A stretch of DNA of 64,000 nt from Alphaproteobacteria bacterium (GTDB lineage: Bacteria; Pseudomonadota; Alphaproteobacteria; CAAHEQ01; UBA3637). Position numbers and translations under genes: made by a program. This document shows, piece after piece, positions 44,139-53,685 of the stretch. The stretch is taken from assembly GCA_017960645.1 (NCBI GenBank), contig JAGCYU010000022.1:1-64000 (forward strand), read 5' to 3'. Numbering within the stretch: position 1 is the first letter of the stretch; each line of letters opens with the position of its first letter. The notes below the pieces were generated by a model, which saw nothing but the letters and a program-made list of their open reading frames with translations, was not told the origin of the DNA and made no database searches.

Positions 44139-47100
44139 TTATATTTCAATTTTAACAGAAATTAAACCACGGTAGTCAGGTGCCGCTCCTGCTTGATGAT
44201 CAGGATTAAACCGAACACCCAATTCTGTTTGTACAGAAACCGCATCTGTTAACCTGTTAGTATAATAACTACTTAAATCATACTCTCTGGCCGAAGGTTT
44301 TAAATCTGCGCGCGCAACGGAACGATACATTACATCTTCATACGAATCCCTAGCCACAGGCAAATTTATTTCAGCAATTCCAGAACGAATACGCATAGGA
44401 GAAATCAATGCCACCCCATAAGAATGCCGTTCATCCGGCGTATACATTGCGTTAAATGCAAAACTTTCCGCCGTTATATTGGACATTTTAATTAACGCAC
44501 TTTGATCAGAGTTATGTGCCATACCGTAATAATACATACCCTCTATTTGGAATTTATTGCTTAAACGCCACGTAGCACCAGCTCCAAAGAAAGTCGTCCG
44601 TGTATTACCAGACTTAAACGCACCTGTGCCCCATAATCCCAATGTGGAAGCACGTTCATCTGTCAAACCAGAAACAAGTTTAAATGCTACATTTTCTAGC
44701 CCAGACCAAGTTAAAGTCGTTTGCAATACGTTCACACGATTAGCATCCATATCGTTCCAATCATCTTCATCCACAAAAGCATTTTTGCCTGTCGCCCACA
44801 TCGTATCCACACGCCAATTTTTTGCAAAATTATAAGAACCGTTCATTCCCCAAGCTTCTTTCATTTTCGTAAATGGATTGTTCAAGGTTCGTCCCATATA
44901 AGTTCCACCATTATTTTCTGTGTTTTCATTATAAAATGCCCCAAATGTTAATTCATCGGATAACGCCATGGCCACATCAACAAAACCATACTTCATCTCT
45001 GAAGAACGATGATCTTCGTGACGTTCAGACCACGCCATCGTAAAACGATCTGTTGCCACAACTTGGTGTTCATCCCCAGCCATCAATGATTTAAAACGAT
45101 TTTTCAATTGATTTTCATGTTTAACCGTTTTAATTAAAGTGGCAGTTGGCACAGCAAACGCACGTTGATATTTATCCAACACAACGATATTTTGAGGCAA
45201 TTTTGCTGTCATACCTTGTAACACAGTTGGAATAGTAATTTTTGAAGAAGCAGTGCTAATACTTGCACCAGAAGCCACTGTACTCATCGCCATAACCGTT
45301 TGTCCAACTGGCTTTGTGGCCGCATCTAAATCGACTAATCCATATCCATAAATCTCATCCACACCTTCTTCACCCAAATCTTGAGCCGTCTCAAACAAAA
45401 TCTGAACAACCTGTTGATTTGTTAAATGCGGAAACGCCCCTTTAATAACCGCCAATGCACCAGATACAAGTGGAGCAGAAGCTGAAGTTCCACTTCCAAT
45501 CATACCATTTACAGAAAGAAGATTTTCTCCTGGAGCAGCAATACACCAATCTTTGTTCTGACCACATATAGCAGAAAAGTCCGAAAGTTTATTATCTGCA
45601 TCAACGGACACTACTGCGACAACTAAATTTGTTAAATCATGATCACTTCCTCTTGAAAATTCCTCAAGAGCAGGAGCAGCAGCTAAAATAGAAGACTCAT
45701 ATCGCCATTCATATGGATTGTTTTCATCAACATCATGCCCCTCTTCATCCCCTTCATTACCCGCAGCAAATACCATTATTTTATTATGATTAGCCGCAAC
45801 TTCATAAGCATGCTTCCATTCTGGATGAACAACAAAATTCGTAGCCAAATTTTTGGCCAGCGTATCGGAACCATCTTTCAATCCTGCCAAAGCCACAGGA
45901 GAAGTAGGAGCTAACGATAAGTTAATAATGTCCGCACCAAATTCAACAGCGTCACTAATATACTCTAATGTTTCACCAGCGGGAAAATCTATTGCAACAG
46001 GTATCCACGCTGCATCAAAAGCGACTCCATGGAAATTGCCTGAGCCATCGCGTGCGCCAACAGCAAGACCTGCCACATAGCTTCCATGCATCATATTTAA
46101 GTTTTCCTTTATAACAAACTGCCCCGAACTTTCTAAGTTTGCAAGCGCACTAGCACTGATAAGTTGATAACCCGTTGTTGTTTTTTGGGCGCAAAACAAT
46201 CGATCTTTAGTACAATAATAAACGGATTGATTCTGTGAAGGATCACCCGGCGTATATACCCAACCCACTGCCAAATCATCAACGCTAAATGTGGGATTCT
46301 CGTCTCGCTGATATATATGCTGACTCCATTGAATAGAATCATTCACTAAAAAGCCATATAATCCATCTGGAGACATCATCATGGCAATATCCGGCGCAGG
46401 AAGTGGATTGTGCGCATCATAAGTATAAAAATCTTGGCCCCCTAAATTAAACGTTGTATTGTATCTGTATTTTTCCCATTCATCCAAATCCACCCACCTT
46501 TGTGTACCATATTCTTGATAAATAAGGATCGATTCCTGACCGCCATGAACCGTTATGGATCCTTCTTTCCAACAGTCGGCATCTCCACTATTTTTACATG
46601 CGCCATAAATTCTGCTTATTACTGGTGGGGAAAATTGACCATTAGCATCAAACAAAGAACTGGCAAGATTACTTTGAAGCTTGGTATTGTTAATAAAAAA
46701 ACCGTTATCTAAAATTGCTATATTTACTTTTTCATCTGTAATAGCATTTTCCCCAGATTCTATTAATTGTCCGGACTCATTCCGATTAACTTTATACCCT
46801 GTGTATCCACGAGCATAAGCCCAAGAAGCGTTAAGAGAAGGTAAGAAGCTATTTGTATAAATATCTTCACCATTTTTGTCCTCACCCATTTTTACTTTTG
46901 CAAAATAGGATACTGTCTCGTATTGTGAAACATCATCCTGATCCGCTTGATAGGGTGAATCTGGAATTATAATAGGGGTATCACCTGAACTGGAACCACT
47001 ACCGGAGTCATCACCACTATCATCATCGGATCCACTACCCGAACCACTACTACTGCCACCGCCGCCACCACCACCAGAGAAAGCTAAGGCCCCCAATGCA

Positions 47101-47519
47101 ACGGCTCCCAAACCAACTTCACCAGAATAAACAAGGGTATCGGCAATAATTGCCCCTGCACCAGGAGTTACTTGAGCATCTGCCATTGTTCCTGTATAAT
47201 ACGTTCCCAGTTTTGGTTGACCAGCATAAAATTCATTTGCAACTTGTGGTGACATATTTTTCATGCAAAGAGCATACAACGCCGCCCCTTGTGTCAATAA
47301 CATTTCATAGCCCTGATAATCCTTGGAATAAACCGTTTCACACAAAGGAGTCATACCATTTGCCGTAGCATTAATATCATAACCAGCAGACACTAATTTT
47401 TTTAATTGAGTCAAATCACGTGCCCGCACAGCACTCATGATACTGTCATAATCCTGAATCCCGGCCAAAGCTGTACTGGCATAACACAATAGGGCAATAC
47501 CTACAACTCGACAACGCAT
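44139..47519 (-). CDS. Ankyrin-subtilase (S8) autotransporter protease, triad intact
   Basis: 1126 residues from the ATG at 47519 (AAAAGGAG upstream). Signal peptide about 1-19 (MRCRVVGIALLCYASTALA). An ankyrin repeat lies at about 25-85 (DLTQLKKLVSAGYDINATAN, then GMTPL). A hydrophobic segment is followed by Gly runs and a Ser/Gly/Asp linker (about 135-180). The S8 protease has Asp271 (AILDNG), His478 (MHGSYVAG), Asn588 (FAAGNEG) and Ser679 (GSGTSASAP). The Asp-His gap of about 207 residues is far larger than in typical subtilisins, so an extra domain is inserted. The beta-barrel is about 840-1126. Likely a cell-surface protease. Confidence 0.85.
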   Translation of the reverse strand: MRCRVVGIALLCYASTALAGIQDYDSIMSAVRARDLTQLKKLVSAGYDINATANGMTPLCETVYSKDYQGYEMLLTQGAALYALCMKNMSPQVANEFYAGQPKLGTYYTGTMADAQVTPGAGAIIADTLVYSGEVGLGAVALGALAFSGGGGGGGSSSGSGSGSDDDSGDDSGSGSSSGDTPIIIPDSPYQADQDDVSQYETVSYFAKVKMGEDKNGEDIYTNSFLPSLNASWAYARGYTGYKVNRNESGQLIESGENAITDEKVNIAILDNGFFINNTKLQSNLASSLFDANGQFSPPVISRIYGACKNSGDADCWKEGSITVHGGQESILIYQEYGTQRWVDLDEWEKYRYNTTFNLGGQDFYTYDAHNPLPAPDIAMMMSPDGLYGFLVNDSIQWSQHIYQRDENPTFSVDDLAVGWVYTPGDPSQNQSVYYCTKDRLFCAQKTTTGYQLISASALANLESSGQFVIKENLNMMHGSYVAGLAVGARDGSGNFHGVAFDAAWIPVAIDFPAGETLEYISDAVEFGADIINLSLAPTSPVALAGLKDGSDTLAKNLATNFVVHPEWKHAYEVAANHNKIMVFAAGNEGDEEGHDVDENNPYEWRYESSILAAAPALEEFSRGSDHDLTNLVVAVVSVDADNKLSDFSAICGQNKDWCIAAPGENLLSVNGMIGSGTSASAPLVSGALAVIKGAFPHLTNQQVVQILFETAQDLGEEGVDEIYGYGLVDLDAATKPVGQTVMAMSTVASGASISTASSKITIPTVLQGMTAKLPQNIVVLDKYQRAFAVPTATLIKTVKHENQLKNRFKSLMAGDEHQVVATDRFTMAWSERHEDHRSSEMKYGFVDVAMALSDELTFGAFYNENTENNGGTYMGRTLNNPFTKMKEAWGMNGSYNFAKNWRVDTMWATGKNAFVDEDDWNDMDANRVNVLQTTLTWSGLENVAFKLVSGLTDERASTLGLWGTGAFKSGNTRTTFFGAGATWRLSNKFQIEGMYYYGMAHNSDQSALIKMSNITAESFAFNAMYTPDERHSYGVALISPMRIRSGIAEINLPVARDSYEDVMYRSVARADLKPSAREYDLSSYYTNRLTDAVSVQTELGVRFNPDHQAGAAPDYRGLISVKIEI

Positions 47520-47552
47520 CTTCACTCCTTTTCTGGAATCAACCACAAAGTA

Positions 47553-47581
47553 AACATACCTTAATAATCAGTCTGTGTCAA
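47553..47581 (-). promoter_or_regulatory. Promoter of the intact subtilase autotransporter gene
   Basis: Minus strand TTGACA (47581-47576), 17-nt spacer, TATGTT (47558-47553). Confidence 0.7.
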
Positions 47582-47594
47582 CAATCTTTTTTAA

Positions 47595-48146
47595 TCAAAC
47601 CAGCGACAAAGGATATTCCTCGGCAACAGTGTAATATTTACCTTCCCCATTTTCCCTAGCATGACTGATAAACAAAACAAAATGATCGACCAAAAATTCA
47701 TCAGAATGGAATAAATTATTTTTAGCAACATAATCCAATACAGCAGAGAGAGGAGTTCCTTGCAATCGCGCCAAAGTCATATGTGGATGAAACTTAAATT
47801 TATCCTGAAAATTAAGTTGTAATTTTTTAACAATATTTGATATTTTTTCTTGCAATTCTCCCAATGCTTTATTTTCGGCAACACCAACCCATAAATGGTG
47901 AGGCAAATCCCCTTTTGTAAAATACCCTATTTCCTTGAACGACAAATGAAATGCGGGAAAACGCACATACTGTAGTTCTTGGCGTAATTCTTCAGCTTGG
48001 GGTTCCTCTATATTTCCAACAAAAGCCAATGTTAAATGCAGTTTTTCCGGCTCTTTCCACAAAGCCCCTGCTAAATTTCTATCTAAATCCAGTACTTGCT
48101 TTTTGATATTATCCGGTATTTTAAGACCTACAAACAGCCGTATCAT
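47595..48146 (-). CDS. thpR: RNA 2',3'-cyclic phosphodiesterase ThpR
   Basis: 183 residues, the normal size of the 2H phosphoesterase LigT/ThpR. Both H-x-T/S-x motifs are present: HLTLAFVGN (about residue 42) and HPHMTLARLQG (about 128). It opens 2',3'-cyclic phosphates on RNA. The role in bacteria is not settled. Divergent from def across about 65 bp. Confidence 0.9.
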   Translation of the reverse strand: MIRLFVGLKIPDNIKKQVLDLDRNLAGALWKEPEKLHLTLAFVGNIEEPQAEELRQELQYVRFPAFHLSFKEIGYFTKGDLPHHLWVGVAENKALGELQEKISNIVKKLQLNFQDKFKFHPHMTLARLQGTPLSAVLDYVAKNNLFHSDEFLVDHFVLFISHARENGEGKYYTVAEEYPLSLV

Positions 48147-48157
48147 GAAAAACTCCT

Positions 48158-48185
48158 TTGCAAAAATCGATTTTTAGTATATAAT
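48158..48185 (+). promoter_or_regulatory. Promoter of def-fmt-truA
   Basis: TTGCAA (48158-48163), 16-nt spacer, TATAAT (48180-48185), 27 nt before the def ATG. Confidence 0.65.
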
Positions 48186-48212
48186 AGAAGAAATTAAATT
48201 GAAAGAAAAAAA

Positions 48213-48737
48213 ATGACGAAATTGACAATTTATGAAATACCAGAACCCGTTTTACGGCAAAAAGCTGAGCCTGTAGAAAATGTGGATTCAACTATTGCTA
48301 AGACATTGGCGGACATGTTGGAAACAATGTATGCAGGCCACGGCGTTGGCCTAGCCGGCAATCAAGTGGGATTGTTACAACGACTGGTTGTTGTAGATTG
48401 CGCGGGGGAAGATGAAAAACCAAATCCGATCAAACTTGTCAACCCTCGCATTATTGCACACTCTGAGGACAAAGTTTGCCATAACGAAGGCTGTTTATCC
48501 ATTCCAAAAGAATATGCGGATGTGGACAGATATGAAACGGTTATTGTTGCTTATCAAGACGAATATGGTCAAAACCAACAAATCGCGGCGGACGGCCTGT
48601 TAGCCGTCGCTTTGCAACACGAAATTGATCATTTAGATGGTATTTTATTTATTGATTATTTATCAAAATTAAAACGCGATAAATTATTACGGCATTTAGA
48701 AAAAAAACGGCGTCAAAAAATGGAGGAAGAACAATGA
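48213..48737 (+). CDS. def: Peptide deformylase
   Basis: 174 residues. The three deformylase motifs are GVGLAGNQVG (about 46-55), EGCLSIP (about 92-98, metal-binding Cys) and QHEIDHLDG (about 135-143, H-E-x-x-H). It removes the formyl group from new proteins. It overlaps fmt by 4 nt, so removal and addition of the formyl group are co-expressed. Confidence 0.95.
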   Translation: MTKLTIYEIPEPVLRQKAEPVENVDSTIAKTLADMLETMYAGHGVGLAGNQVGLLQRLVVVDCAGEDEKPNPIKLVNPRIIAHSEDKVCHNEGCLSIPKEYADVDRYETVIVAYQDEYGQNQQIAADGLLAVALQHEIDHLDGILFIDYLSKLKRDKLLRHLEKKRRQKMEEEQ

Positions 48738-49684
48738 AAATTGTTTTCATGGGAACTCCGGATTTTGCAGTACCTGCTTTACAAAAACTGATAGATTCCG
48801 GTCATCAAATTGTGGCAGTTTATACCAAAGAGCCTAAACCGGCGGGTCAACATCTATGTATGAAATACAGTCCTGTTTATCAATTAGCAGAAAAGAATAA
48901 CTTACCCATTTACACACCCAAAACTTTTAAAAATCCCGAAGCTGTGGAAGCATTTCAAAACTTAGATGCAGATTTAGGCGTTGTTTGTGCCTATGGTTTA
49001 ATTTTGCCACAAGTTATTTTAGACGCTCCAAAAATGGGATGTTGGAATATTCATGCTTCTTTACTACCTCGTTGGCGAGGAGCGGCCCCTATTCAAAGAG
49101 CTATTGAAGCAGGCGATATCCAAACAGGAATTACTATTATGAAAATGGATGCAGGAATAGATACTGGGGACATTTTATCCCAAGAAAAAGTTGATATTAC
49201 GCCCAACATGACTGGCGGGCAATTACATGATATTTTATCAACTATGGGTGCAGATCTGTTGTTACAAACAATTGAAGCACAACCCGCCCCCATAAAGCAA
49301 CCAGAGGAAGGAATATATGCAAAAAAACTGTCCGATGAAGATATGTTTTTAGATTGGAACATGTCCGCAGATCAAGTCTGCAATGCCATTCGTGCCTTTG
49401 CGCCATACCCTGGAAAACGTGTTTATTTAGATAAAATTGATTCTCAAAATCAAATTAAAATTTATTGTGTAGAAGTGGTTGATATTTCTCATAACACGAA
49501 ACCAGGAACAGCAATAGATGATAAATTGTTGATTGCCTGTGGCAAAAATGCGGTCCGCATTCAAGAATTGCAACGCTCGGGGAAAGCCAAGCAATCGGCA
49601 CATGATTTTTTAAACGGAACTGTTGTGGCTAAAGGAACTTATTTGCTGGGCTTAGACGCCATTAAAATTCCTAAAACACCATAA
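48734..49684 (+). CDS. fmt: Methionyl-tRNA formyltransferase
   Basis: 316 residues. The N-terminal formyltransferase domain begins MKIVFMGTPDFAVPALQKL. The folate-site signature is WNIHASLLPRWRGAAPIQRA (about 104-123), with catalytic Asn, His and Asp (the Asp in GDILSQEK). The C-terminal domain binds tRNA. Middle gene of def-fmt-truA, 10 bp before truA. Confidence 0.95.
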   Translation: MKIVFMGTPDFAVPALQKLIDSGHQIVAVYTKEPKPAGQHLCMKYSPVYQLAEKNNLPIYTPKTFKNPEAVEAFQNLDADLGVVCAYGLILPQVILDAPKMGCWNIHASLLPRWRGAAPIQRAIEAGDIQTGITIMKMDAGIDTGDILSQEKVDITPNMTGGQLHDILSTMGADLLLQTIEAQPAPIKQPEEGIYAKKLSDEDMFLDWNMSADQVCNAIRAFAPYPGKRVYLDKIDSQNQIKIYCVEVVDISHNTKPGTAIDDKLLIACGKNAVRIQELQRSGKAKQSAHDFLNGTVVAKGTYLLGLDAIKIPKTP

Positions 49685-49694
49685 AAGGAAAACA

Positions 49695-50432
49695 ATGCGC
49701 TATAAATTGCTTTTAGAATATGATGGGACACCATTTATTGGATGGCAAAAACAAGCTGGAAATTTATCCGTTCAAGGCGTATTGGAAACGGCCTTAAAGA
49801 CCGCCCTGCGTGAAACAATTATCGTTTGGGGAAGTGGCCGCACAGATGCAGGCGTTCATGCCTTGGGACAAGTTGCCCATTTTGAAACAGAACAAAGTAT
49901 AGACACCTATAAATTATTTGAATCATTAAATGCACTGGTACGCCCCTATCCTATTGTTATCCGTGCCATAGAACAAACTGCAGACACTTTTCATGCACGC
50001 TTTAGTGCCAAACAACGCAGCTATGTTTATAAAATTCAAAATACACCTTATCCGGCCGTTGCTTTAACGAATTTAAGAGCATGGTGGATACGCACACCCT
50101 TGGATATAGATAAAATGCAACAAGCCGCAAACTTGCTGTTGGGAAAACATGATTTTTCAACTTTTAGGGCCAGCGAATGCCAAGCTAAAAGCCCTGTTAA
50201 AACTTTGGACACATGCGAGATCAAAAAAAATGGAGAAAATGTGGAAATATGGGTATCTGCAAAATCTTTTTTGCATCACCAAGTCCGTAACATTGCCGGC
50301 GCTTTGGTGCGTGTAGGTACAGACAAATGGTCCGTCCAAGATTTTAAAAAAGCATTTGAAGCATGCGACAGGACAAAAGGCGCAGAAACCGCCCCCGCAC
50401 ATGGCCTATACTTTGTGCAAGTGAAGTATTAA
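49695..50432 (+). CDS. truA: tRNA pseudouridine(38-40) synthase TruA
   Basis: 245 residues, with AAAGGAAAAC before the ATG. The catalytic Asp is in GSGRTDAGVHALGQVAHF (about 48-65). RSYVYKI and FLHHQVRNIAGALVRVG are conserved family motifs. It modifies the tRNA anticodon arm. Third gene of the def-fmt-truA operon. Confidence 0.95.
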   Translation: MRYKLLLEYDGTPFIGWQKQAGNLSVQGVLETALKTALRETIIVWGSGRTDAGVHALGQVAHFETEQSIDTYKLFESLNALVRPYPIVIRAIEQTADTFHARFSAKQRSYVYKIQNTPYPAVALTNLRAWWIRTPLDIDKMQQAANLLLGKHDFSTFRASECQAKSPVKTLDTCEIKKNGENVEIWVSAKSFLHHQVRNIAGALVRVGTDKWSVQDFKKAFEACDRTKGAETAPAHGLYFVQVKY

Positions 50433-50449
50433 ATTCCGGATGATTTTGA

Positions 50450-50478
50450 TTGATTTTTGGCGTGTTTTGCACTATATT
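50450..50478 (+). promoter_or_regulatory. Promoter of the flavodiiron protein gene
   Basis: TTGATT (50450-50455), 17-nt spacer, TATATT (50473-50478). Confidence 0.55.
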
Positions 50479-50501
50479 TTTCCAAAACAGAAAGGAAGCT
50501 T

Positions 50502-51662
50502 ATGCACACAAAATTAACAGACGATATCTATTATATCGGAGCAGATGATAAAACATTAGACTTATTTGAAGGTCAATATATTATTCCCAATGGTATTTCC
50601 TATAATTCCTATGTCATTATGGACGATAAAATTGCTGTGATGGATACAGCGGATAAACGTGTCCACAAAGAATGGTTTGACAATTTACAATCAGCGCTAC
50701 AAGGTCGTACACCAGACTATTTGATTGTACTGCACATGGAACCGGATCATGCAGCCAATTTAGCAGATTTTATGCATCAATATCCAACGGCAAAAATTGT
50801 ATCAAATACTAAAACTATCAAAATGATTCCTCAATTTTTCCCTGAAATTGACTTAACGGATAAAACGGTTGTTGTAGATGAAAACTTCGAACTTGATTTA
50901 GGGCATCACACACTCAAATTTATCATGGCGCCTATGGTACATTGGCCGGAAGTCATGATGGCTTATGATACAAAGGATAAAGTTTTATTTTCAGCTGATG
51001 CGTTTGGTAAGTTTGGCGCTTTAGATACAAAGGAAGATTGGGATTGTGAAGCACGCCGTTACTATATCAACATTGTTGGAAAATATGGTGCACAAGTACA
51101 AAATGTGTTAAAAAAAGTCGCAACATTAGACATACAAAAAATCTTTCCATTACATGGTCCTATGCTGACGTCTGATTTAGGACATTATTTGGAAAAATAT
51201 GATATCTGGAGCTCGTATAAACCCGAAACAAAAGGAACTTTTATTGCCTATGCATCCATTTATGGCAACACAAAGCAAGCGGTTGAAATATTAGCAGAAA
51301 TTTTACGCAACAAAGATGAAAAAATAGAGATTGCAGACTTAGCACGCGAAGATTTTGCAGAAGCGGTTGAAAATGCTTTTCGTTACGATAAAATGGTTGT
51401 GGCTAGCCCAACCTATGATGGGGAAATGTTCCCTGTTGTAGAAGCCTTTTTAAACCATATTAAAGCTAAAAATTATCAAAATCGTACTGTTGCGTTTATT
51501 GAAAACGGATCGTGGGCACCAATTGCGGCAAAAAAAATGCGTGCCAGTTTAGAAAATTGTAAAAATATTACATTTATAGAGCCTGTCGTCAGTATTATGT
51601 CTAGTGTCAAAGAAGCCGATAAAACAGCAATTTCAAACCTAGCTATTTCTTTGGTCGGATAG
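50502..51662 (+). CDS. Flavodiiron protein (oxygen/NO reductase)
   Basis: 386 residues from the ATG at 50502 (AGAAAGGAAG upstream). The N-terminal beta-lactamase-like domain carries the diiron ligands HMEPDHAANL (H-x-E-x-D-H, about 80), a His in MVHWPEVMM (about 146), an Asp in FSADAFG (about 165) and a His in FPLHGPM (about 226). The C-terminal flavodoxin domain (about 250-386) starts IAYASIYGNTKQAVEILAEI, with FMN loop GNTKQ and VVASPTYDGEMFP. It reduces O2 to water or NO to N2O, protecting anaerobes. No rubredoxin gene is adjacent. Confidence 0.9.
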   Translation: MHTKLTDDIYYIGADDKTLDLFEGQYIIPNGISYNSYVIMDDKIAVMDTADKRVHKEWFDNLQSALQGRTPDYLIVLHMEPDHAANLADFMHQYPTAKIVSNTKTIKMIPQFFPEIDLTDKTVVVDENFELDLGHHTLKFIMAPMVHWPEVMMAYDTKDKVLFSADAFGKFGALDTKEDWDCEARRYYINIVGKYGAQVQNVLKKVATLDIQKIFPLHGPMLTSDLGHYLEKYDIWSSYKPETKGTFIAYASIYGNTKQAVEILAEILRNKDEKIEIADLAREDFAEAVENAFRYDKMVVASPTYDGEMFPVVEAFLNHIKAKNYQNRTVAFIENGSWAPIAAKKMRASLENCKNITFIEPVVSIMSSVKEADKTAISNLAISLVG

Positions 51663-51714
51663 CCTTGATTTTTTGATTGATCCTGCTTATGTTTATTCCA
51701 AACAAGGAGAGAAC

Positions 51715-52272
51715 ATGACAAATATTGTAATCATCAATGGCCATCAAAAAACGCCGACTGCACACGGCAAATTAACACGCACTTTGGTTCAAACAATGAA
51801 AGAAGTGTTTGCCAGGAACAAAGACTTTCATGTTAAAGTAAGCACTTTGCAAAAAGGCTGGGATATTAAAAAAGAGCAAGCCAAATTTATGTGGGCAGAT
51901 ACCATTATTTATCAATATCCTATTTATTGGTTTCATGCCCCAGCTTTGTTGCAAAAATATCTGCAAGAAGTATTGGAGTATGGTATTTTTTATGGCACGC
52001 CAAACAGACCCTATGGCGAAGGTGGAAAGTTAACAGATAAAACATATATGCTATCTACGACTTGGAATTCTCCATTAGATGCTTTTGGGCAAGGTTTTTG
52101 GGCTGGCACCCCCTCGCCCGATGACGCATTGATTGCCATGCATAAAGTACAGCAATTTATTGGGTTAAAACCACTACCCAGTTTTTCGTGTCATAATGTC
52201 ATTAAGAATCCAGAAATTCACGAATATATTAACGGTTTAAAACACCACTTAGAGTTAATTTTTTTGAAATAA
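51715..52272 (+). CDS. MdaB-like NAD(P)H quinone oxidoreductase
   Basis: 185 residues from the ATG at 51715 (AAGGAGAG upstream). Flavodoxin-like fold of the MdaB/KefF group: IVIINGHQKTPTAHGKLTRT at the start, then IIYQYPIYWFHAPALLQKYL (about 62-81), a conserved FAD/FMN loop, and LSTTWNSPLDAFGQ (about 112-125). It is expected to reduce quinones by two electrons. It follows the flavodiiron gene by about 50 bp and has its own weak promoter, so the two may form an oxidative-stress pair. Confidence 0.8.
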   Translation: MTNIVIINGHQKTPTAHGKLTRTLVQTMKEVFARNKDFHVKVSTLQKGWDIKKEQAKFMWADTIIYQYPIYWFHAPALLQKYLQEVLEYGIFYGTPNRPYGEGGKLTDKTYMLSTTWNSPLDAFGQGFWAGTPSPDDALIAMHKVQQFIGLKPLPSFSCHNVIKNPEIHEYINGLKHHLELIFLK

Positions 52273-52332
52273 TCCTTGTATTTTCACAAAATTTATGGTA
52301 TTTTAAAGATACTACTTAACAAGGAGTTTTCT

Positions 52333-53637
52333 ATGTCCGAAAATCAAGATAAAGAATTACATTGTTCTTTCTGTGGCAAAAGCCAAAGCGAAGTCAAGAA
52401 ATTGATTGCAGGCAAATCTGTACGCTTGGACAATGGACAAATGGAAACCATTTTTATCTGTGATGACTGTGTTAATTTATGTCACGGAATTATTTCGAAT
52501 GATTCTGCCATTAAAGCTGCTACGGAACAAGGCGAGCTGAAACTGGAAGAAACAAACACCCAACTTCCATTAAAAACACCTGCAACAATACACAAAGTAT
52601 TAGACGATTACGTCATTGGACAAGACCAAGCCAAAAAGGTATTAAGTGTAGCTGTTTATAACCACTATAAACGTTTAAACAGTTTAGAAAAATTGCAAGA
52701 TGTGGAATTAGAAAAATCCAACATTTTATTGGTTGGACCAACTGGTTGTGGTAAAACTTTATTAGCCAAAACTTTAGCAAAAACATTGGACGTTCCTTTT
52801 GCAATAGCGGACGCAACTACCCTGACAGAAGCTGGATATGTTGGTGAAGACGTGGAAAATGTTGTCTTAAAATTGTTGCAAGCGGCCAATTATGACGTCG
52901 CCAAAGCAGAACGCGGCATCATCTATATTGATGAGATTGATAAAATTTCACGCAAATCCGATGGTCCATCTATTACACGAGATGTCTCTGGTGAAGGCGT
53001 GCAACAAGCCCTGTTAAAGTTAATGGAAGGCACTGTGGCCAGCCTACCTCCCCAAGGAGGACGCAAACACCCCAATCAAGAATATATTAAGGTCAATACA
53101 CAACACATTTTATTCATTTGTGGTGGAGCCTTTGATGGATTGGAAAAAGTGATTGCTCGTCGGAATACAGAATACTCTGTTGGTTTTGGTGCAGATGTAA
53201 AAAATAAAGACAACCTGAAAGTAGGCGAATTGCTGACAAAACTGGAACCGGACGACCTATTGAAATACGGTTTGATTCCTGAATTTATCGGACGACTTCC
53301 TGTACATGTCAGCTTGACCGATTTGGATGAAGAAGCCCTAATCAAAATTTTAAAAGAGCCGAAAAATGCCCTTGTCAAGCAATATCAGGCATTGTTTGAA
53401 ATGGAAGATGTAAAATTAACTTTGACACATGATGCCTATACAGCGATTGCCCAGCAAGCCCTTAAGCGCAAAACAGGTGCACGCGGACTCCGCGCCATCA
53501 TGGAGGGATTGCTATTAGATTTAATGTATGAATTACCTGAGAATAAAAATATTCAAGAAGTCATCATTGATAAATCGGTGGTAAATGGGAAATCAAAACC
53601 CAAATTTGTGTACCATTCAGAAAAAGCAAGTGCTTGA
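52333..53637 (+). CDS. clpX: ATP-dependent unfoldase ClpX
   Basis: 434 residues from the ATG at 52333 (AAGGAG upstream). An N-terminal zinc-binding domain (CSFCGK and CDDC, about residues 10-40) is followed by the AAA+ module with Walker [16 protein letters not shown] (about 134-148), Walker [11 protein letters not shown], and [11 protein letters not shown] in the sensor-2 region. It unfolds substrates for ClpP; clpP is not in the window. Confidence 0.95.
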   Translation: MSENQDKELHCSFCGKSQSEVKKLIAGKSVRLDNGQMETIFICDDCVNLCHGIISNDSAIKAATEQGELKLEETNTQLPLKTPATIHKVLDDYVIGQDQAKKVLSVAVYNHYKRLNSLEKLQDVELEKSNILLVGPTGCGKTLLAKTLAKTLDVPFAIADATTLTEAGYVGEDVENVVLKLLQAANYDVAKAERGIIYIDEIDKISRKSDGPSITRDVSGEGVQQALLKLMEGTVASLPPQGGRKHPNQEYIKVNTQHILFICGGAFDGLEKVIARRNTEYSVGFGADVKNKDNLKVGELLTKLEPDDLLKYGLIPEFIGRLPVHVSLTDLDEEALIKILKEPKNALVKQYQALFEMEDVKLTLTHDAYTAIAQQALKRKTGARGLRAIMEGLLLDLMYELPENKNIQEVIIDKSVVNGKSKPKFVYHSEKASA

Positions 53638-53662
53638 CAAAATTGCCTTTGTCCTTTATAAT
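53634..53662 (+). promoter_or_regulatory. Promoter of the unknown gene at 53686
   Basis: TTGACA (53634-53639), 17-nt spacer, TATAAT (53657-53662): both hexamers perfect. The -35 overlaps the clpX stop codon. Confidence 0.85.
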
Positions 53663-53685
53663 TAAGTAGAGCAAGAGGCAAGAAC

